A stretch of 64,000 nucleotides of DNA, from positions 10,480,733 through 10,544,732 of the forward strand of contig NC_033629.1 of the NCBI RefSeq assembly GCF_001540865.1, in the 5' to 3' direction. Position numbers and translations under genes: made by a program. Of this stretch, positions 59,170-64,000 are shown in pieces (the first letter of the stretch is position 1; the number at the start of each line of letters is the position of its first letter). This stretch comes from Ananas comosus (lineage: Eukaryota; Streptophyta; Magnoliopsida; Poales; Bromeliaceae). The notes beneath the pieces are model-generated. The model saw only the letters and a program-made list of their open reading frames with translations, was not told the origin of the DNA and did no database searches.

Positions 59170-61174
59170 TCATCTATATGAACAGCTCCTGTAAGGTGGA
59201 GTCCAGTAATCTGGGCCACTGCTCTCTTTGTAGACTTGAGGAGTGCAAGAAATGGGAACTAAGCAGAGCCCTCTACTCCTTAGGCTGTCAATCTTTATTT
59301 CTGCCATTTCCTTCCTTATATCCAACCCTCCCCATGCATTATCCTGAAAAGGGACAAAAAAANGGAAAAAAAAAAACATTAGTGCATTAACTAATTAAGT
59401 ACCAGAACTTATTTGGACTATGGACTATTTTGATTTTGCTATCCAATATCTCAAAATTTTGATTCTACTATCCGACCTTTTAACTTGTTTAATTTGAGTT
59501 AGTCAACCGCAGCTTGACTTCAACATTTGAATGTATCGTTTATTTTTTATAGGTTTATATTGTAGAATCCATTAATTTTTGCAACTATAAATTCAACGAA
59601 CTAAGTAATTAACTTAAGTTTTAAAGTTAAAGGACTGTTGACCGACTAAAATCAAACAAATTGAAATTTTAGATAGCAAGTAAAATCAAAGATTGAAATG
59701 TTGGATAGCCGATTCAAAATTGTCCATAGTTCATATATGTTATGTACGTTTATACCATTAATTACCTAGAAGGGAATGATAGAAGTACCGATTAAATTAT
59801 ATGAAATAATCGTTGTTTTTTAAAAACTTAAACAAACAGAAAATCGTGTTTTTAATATTTATAATCAACACGGTCCATCACATCTGGAGTCGGCATTTTT
59901 CGATAAGCCCAAAACATGGGCTTGAATTAAATAGGAAAAAATTAAATAAACGTGGGCTTGAATTAAGTGGGGAGGAAACTAAATAATACTAGAAACTTGA
60001 TAACATTTGAGTGAAGACATTTTGTACGTACCATTTTAAATTATATGAAGTAATTGCTATTCTCGGAAAGCTTAAGTTACTAGAAAATAAGATTTTTGTT
60101 ATATTCAACACTTAAGTATCCAAAGAGTTTCTGGCCTAGCTAGTTTTTAAAACAACTTTTCTACTTCAAAAATTATTGGCTAAACAATCCCTTTACCTTC
60201 TCCATAAGTTGCTACGAACTTTAGGTATGTAAAAGTAGGAGGTTGAATTTAAAGCTTCTGTTTACATTACTAGAAGAAATTAAACTAGGATTTGGATAAA
60301 ACAACTTCATTGGTACCTTTTTAGTAATTTTACTTCATTGAAACTTCTGCATAAGCTCTAATTTGCTGCTTAATTTTGTTTTATTTTACTTTTTTAATGC
60401 CTGTTTTCGGAGAGAGGTCAAAATAATTGATGCTGCAGGGTCAAGAGTAGTGTACCTTGGTAGGGCTTGGCTTCATGTATGGGTCACTTAATAACTGCAT
60501 GGATATAATTAACCACAAGAGTTCAAATTAGTCATATATATCTCACAAGAAAAAGCACCAATTAGTTGATCATTAAATTAGAGATAATGATCAGCTGAGC
60601 TGAATCAGGCTCTCCATTGAGACAAAACTTAATTATTATATATTCCCACAACACAACTTTCTTTTCTAATTAGTGGCACCTCACTCAAAGCTTGTTCCAT
60701 CCATGCATGCATGAAAGATTATTTTATTTCAAGAACTTATAGTGCATAATACTAATATTTCAAGGGATAATATCACACCAATAATTGGCAAAAGTATATG
60801 AGAATAATAATCATGGTCATTAATTACATGGAAAATAATATGTATAGCTAGAAGTGGAAGCCCTTAATATATTGGTGCTATATTTATATATACATACCTG
60901 TACTTGCTCATGCAAGAATTTGATATACTTTATTGCCTCAAGTAGTACTGATGCTGTATCAGTCTGTAATAATATGATTGTTTAAACATAAGAGAAAGTA
61001 GAGAAGTTTAACTTGAAAACATTGCTATATATCCTTTTTAATTCGAAATGAAAACATAATGTTTGCTTAATTACAACTAAGTATAGTGCTTACCTTTCCA
61101 AAAGGTGACACAATTTGCTGTAATGCAGTAATTTTATCTGTTAGCTTGACTTTGGGCACCTGCAACTGTTTCCT

Positions 61175-61225
<51 letters not shown>

Positions 61226-63506
61226 CATCAAAGTTGAACGCATGTACATATTTTGATTCAAAATGCACTTAAACTAAATTTTCCAACCTATTTGAAAATA
61301 AAAATCTGACTAGCTAGTACTTTTCGAATCACCAGTGAATTAAGCAAGTTAGAAACAAAAGTTAATAGAAGCTATATATAGATATATATATATATAGATA
61401 TGTTCCTATATAGGTTAAACCAATTACCTTGAGAGATGTTGCGGTCGGGCTCTCGCTTTTAATCTTCTTGGCAAGTGTTTCTGAACTATCTTCTGACCGT
61501 TTCTTCTTCCCGTCACTCGTCGTCCTGCTGCCCCTATTATTCACCCTTGTCTACGTACACGAACACAACAATGCTTTATTCATTTAGCCATTACATTATC
61601 CTTACTACGAAGAATATAGCGAATGCGGTGTATGAGATAGTATATATGCAAGAGGTACAATTTTCCTTAATTTGGTAGAGTTATATTTGCTCACCGATGA
61701 AGTTTCTAATCCTTGTTTCTTCTTCTCAAATGGATCTGATATTTTCCCATAGGGATTACTCGGGCCTCTTAGTTCGACCTCCGGTTTGCTTAAACACCCA
61801 CTAAAAGATATAAAATCCGACAAACTCCTCGTGTTCGACCACGGGATATCGGTCATTAATCCACTACAAAGCTTGTTATTGAGTCCTAGAATTGAATTGT
61901 TGAGACCAATTTGGTATCCAAACTCTTGATGATGGCTATCTTCTTTGTAACTCGTGCTTCCGTCGATCATTCCATTGCAAGAATCCAATTGCGAATGAGG
62001 AATAACCTCGTGCTCGATGTGAGAAATACTTGGTGCCAAGTATTGAGAATGAACTGAAGGATTATCCATAGAAACTTCGCACGAAGGTGGCGCGATTCGA
62101 TGATCGATTTGAGGGTCGGGAGGAGCTATAGACCAATTGATAACCAAGTTCGATAAGTTGGTCATCCGCTCGGGCTCAAGCATGGTTCCGTCGTAGCTTC
62201 TCATAAGCTCTTTTTGCAAGGTGTTGAGAGATGGTGCATTTGTATTGAACTCCCAGGTGCTGTCCATTTTCTTCAAGTAATCGTAGGCCGGGTCGAACAT
62301 CTCCGATGATAAGCTTTTGGAACTAAGGTTTTCAAGGAAATTCTCTCCACCATGGGTGTTCTGCATGTTCATACTACTTCCAGCATTTCTGAAAAAAGAA
62401 AAAAAAAAAAAGAAACATGCTTAAAAGCTACTTTTTTAAAATATAAATTTAACTTTATCATCAACTAAAAGTGATTCAAATTTATATCCAAATACAATCT
62501 ATGAAATGTTCCATCATCTAACAATATTTTTAATGATAATAAACAAACAAAGGAGAAAAATTTATGGCTAGCCAGTTAACCTATATCTTTATGAGCATTC
62601 AATATATCAATAAAAACCTAGTTGCATCACTGCTTATTATGGTTTCAATAGGGACCATGCACTCAAGTGTTTATGGTGCATTTAAAAACCAAAGTTTCAC
62701 GAATTAATAATCTCCCTTTTTGAAATTTCTAGCACAATTAAGTCCTCCAAATTAAGTATTAATTTGAAGCACTAACATTAAAGCTATTAGATATATATAA
62801 CTTTTTCTCTTTTTCAATCTCTTTCCATTAGTTTGCTAAAAACTATATATGATCTAGTGCTGCAATATCCTTAGATATACACCAAAACCCTAGCCAACCT
62901 AACATATATATAACTCATACCGACCGTCTCTAGCACAAGTGGCTAAGAACTTGATGGTTGGTACCCGAGATCCCAAGTTCGAATTCTAATTGCTTCACAT
63001 TTCTAACTATATTTATTTATAAATAAAATAAATGAAGCGGGCAACGTACTGCTTATCTCTCTCTCAAAAAAAAACATATATATATAACTCATAACCATGA
63101 TCTGTAAACTTAATTATAATATACTCGCAAGAGATCTTCTTCTTTTTTTTGTTTTTCCTTTTGAGGATTATACTCACAAGAGAACTTGGTTCCACAAGTG
63201 GGACTCTCCGGCCTCGCTGGACAACTTGAGAGGCCCCTGCGATGCCATGTCGATGCCGACGTGTCCGCAGGGGTTGCCGTGGCGATGATCCGGGCGGTGC
63301 AGTAGTTGTTGCCATGATGATGATGATGATGACGACGACGACCTATTGTTATTCATGGTGGTGTTGCTACATGAGGAGAGGGAGGAGGAGGAGGAGGAGG
63401 AGTTCCCATGCATATCCCACCAACTACTACTAATGTTGTTGTTGGTTCCTCTACTAGATGAGATTAATGTAACTGAGGAAGAAGCCTCTGAGTTCTCTTG
63501 AGCCAT
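59170..63506 (-). CDS. Atypical bHLH transcription factor, bHLH112/bHLH123-like, seven exons
   Basis: Nuclear DNA-binding regulator of the plant bHLH subgroup that includes bHLH112, bHLH113 and bHLH123. Minus-strand exons are 63506-63178, 62388-61695, 61550-61428, 61159-61094, 60963-60898, 60494-60456 and 59343-59170; all are GT-AG and phases join to 496 aa. Exon 1 is Ser-rich (MAQENSEASSSVTLISS, several Ser runs) and ends GESHLWNQVLL, the conserved N-terminal W/NQVLL box; exon 2 continues ENFLENLSSKSLSSE. The helix-loop-helix is KVKLTDKITALQQIVSPFGK (385-404) and TDTASVLLEAIKYIKFLHEQ (405-424), then LLSDPYMK. The C-terminus DLRSRG-like LRSRGLCLVPISCT and GPDYWTPPYR is a family signature. The basic region lacks the canonical His-Glu-Arg E-box contact residues, as usual in this subgroup. 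Upstream of 63506 the frame stays open, so a longer N-terminus is not excluded; MAQEN was chosen for its family-like position. Confidence 0.92.
59363..59363. other. Single N beside an A run in bHLH intron 6
   Basis: The N lies between A runs 20 bases upstream (minus strand) of the exon 7 acceptor. The acceptor TTTTCAG itself is intact, so the gene model is unaffected. Confidence 0.8.
61178..61222. repeat. (CT)n microsatellite immediately before a bHLH splice acceptor
   Basis: A 45-base pure AG run on the plus strand, thus CT on the coding strand, ends about 18 bases before the exon 4 acceptor (TTGCAG at 61160). It occupies the place of the polypyrimidine tract of intron 3. Confidence 0.92.
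62920..63073 (+). mobile_element. SINE inserted in bHLH intron 1
   Basis: Same family as 43214-43370: head CCGACCGTCTCTAGCACAAG, B-box GTTCGAATT, 3' domain AAATGAAGCGGGCAACGTAC and poly-A. The flanking ACATATATATAACTCATA (62902-62919) recurs at 63074-63093 with one extra TA. It lies antisense to the bHLH gene. Confidence 0.88.
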
Positions 63507-64000
63507 GTAGTAATAGTTGCAGTAGTAGTAGCGAATCGTTTTATTTGCATGCGTACGTGTCGCACGTGTATGAGTGTACGTAGTGGGAGTGAGTATATTG
63601 CTTTGGTTTCTCATGAGTATTGGTGGTGGCCGTGGTGGTGGTGGTGGTATAGTATTAGTAGTGGTTGTGATGTAGTGCTGTATATGGATCTGGGTCGGTG
63701 GAGATTTCGTTCCAATTCGTTCCAAATAGAATAGTAAATGAGAGCCAAAAATAAGAAAAAAAGAGAAAAAATCTATTTTGAATTCGCTCCGATCCGCTAA
63801 GAAATGGAGCGGGACGTAGGATCTTTTTCTAATTCCTTTGATCCAACCTGATCCATAAAATGTCCGCTTCCGTCCTGACTTTTGTCTCCAATAGAACGGT
63901 AAGTAAGAATAGAGAATAGTATAAAATTTAATTCGCTCTGAATTCGTACAAAAATTCATTCACCAAAAGAAAAATGCCAACGAGGTGTGGGACCCCTTCC
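63507..64000. other. Leader and promoter region of the bHLH gene
   Basis: Upstream of the bHLH start on the minus strand: a CCACC/ACC-rich leader near 63610-63650 (plus-strand GGTGGTGG), then AT-rich sequence with GAATTCG/CGTTCCAA phrases near 63700-63950 that may be another dispersed repeat. No separate gene is supported. Confidence 0.45.

Noticed and set aside
30480..61222. CRISPR-like or satellite arrays at the GA/CT tracts
   Set aside because: Plain dinucleotide microsatellites without spacers; this is plant nuclear DNA.
12780..63000. tRNA genes suggested by GTTCGAATC B-boxes
   Set aside because: The B-boxes belong to SINEs with poly-A tails and target duplications; no cloverleaf with a full acceptor stem was seen.

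Overview
This is a 64 kb piece of a plant nuclear genome. It is AT-rich, has long introns, and is filled with small transposons and microsatellites. The GC-rich first exons of the kinase gene, the many Tourist/Mutator-type MITEs and the SINE family suggest a monocot, possibly a commelinid such as pineapple. That species guess is inference only.

Four protein-coding genes can be reconstructed exon by exon, none of them as a single open frame. (1) An expansin-like A gene (+, 1006-4003, five exons); its third exon is frame-broken. (2) A receptor-like cytoplasmic kinase of subfamily VII (PIX13/CX32/PBL type; -, 30442-17625, six exons, 425 aa); its roughly 9 kb second intron holds a copia remnant and MITEs. 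(3) An EXS-domain membrane protein (ERD1/XPR1/SYG1 family without an SPX domain; +, about 45.58-57.11 kb, 467 aa). (4) An atypical bHLH factor of the bHLH112/bHLH123 type (-, 63506-59170, seven exons, 496 aa). The genes show no operon-like or pathway relationship.

Layout. 0-4 kb: the expansin-like gene and a MITE just 3' of it. 4-17 kb: MITEs, a SINE, a Mutator-type MITE with a perfect 9-bp target duplication, and a 2.5 kb long-terminal-inverted-repeat element carrying GC-rich cargo and an array of palindromic units. 16.5-24.5 kb: a direct near-duplicate of about 4 kb covering the last four kinase exons, with small indels throughout and a single N at the junction; this looks like an unmerged gap-fill. 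24.3-29 kb: kinase intron 2 with a deleted copia element and MITEs. 30-45 kb: intergenic transposons (MITEs, a second long-inverted-repeat element with a 30-bp minisatellite beside it, a CACTA-like pair, LTR fragments, SINEs). 45-57 kb: the EXS gene. 59-63.5 kb: the bHLH gene.

The best candidates for unusual biology are the palindromic tandem array inside the long-inverted-repeat element, the GC-AG intron of the EXS gene whose donor region was tandemly duplicated, and the long (CT)n tract in front of a bHLH splice acceptor. Much of the other oddness (the 4 kb duplication, the expansin exon breaks, four single Ns) reads as assembly error and should be cleared first.
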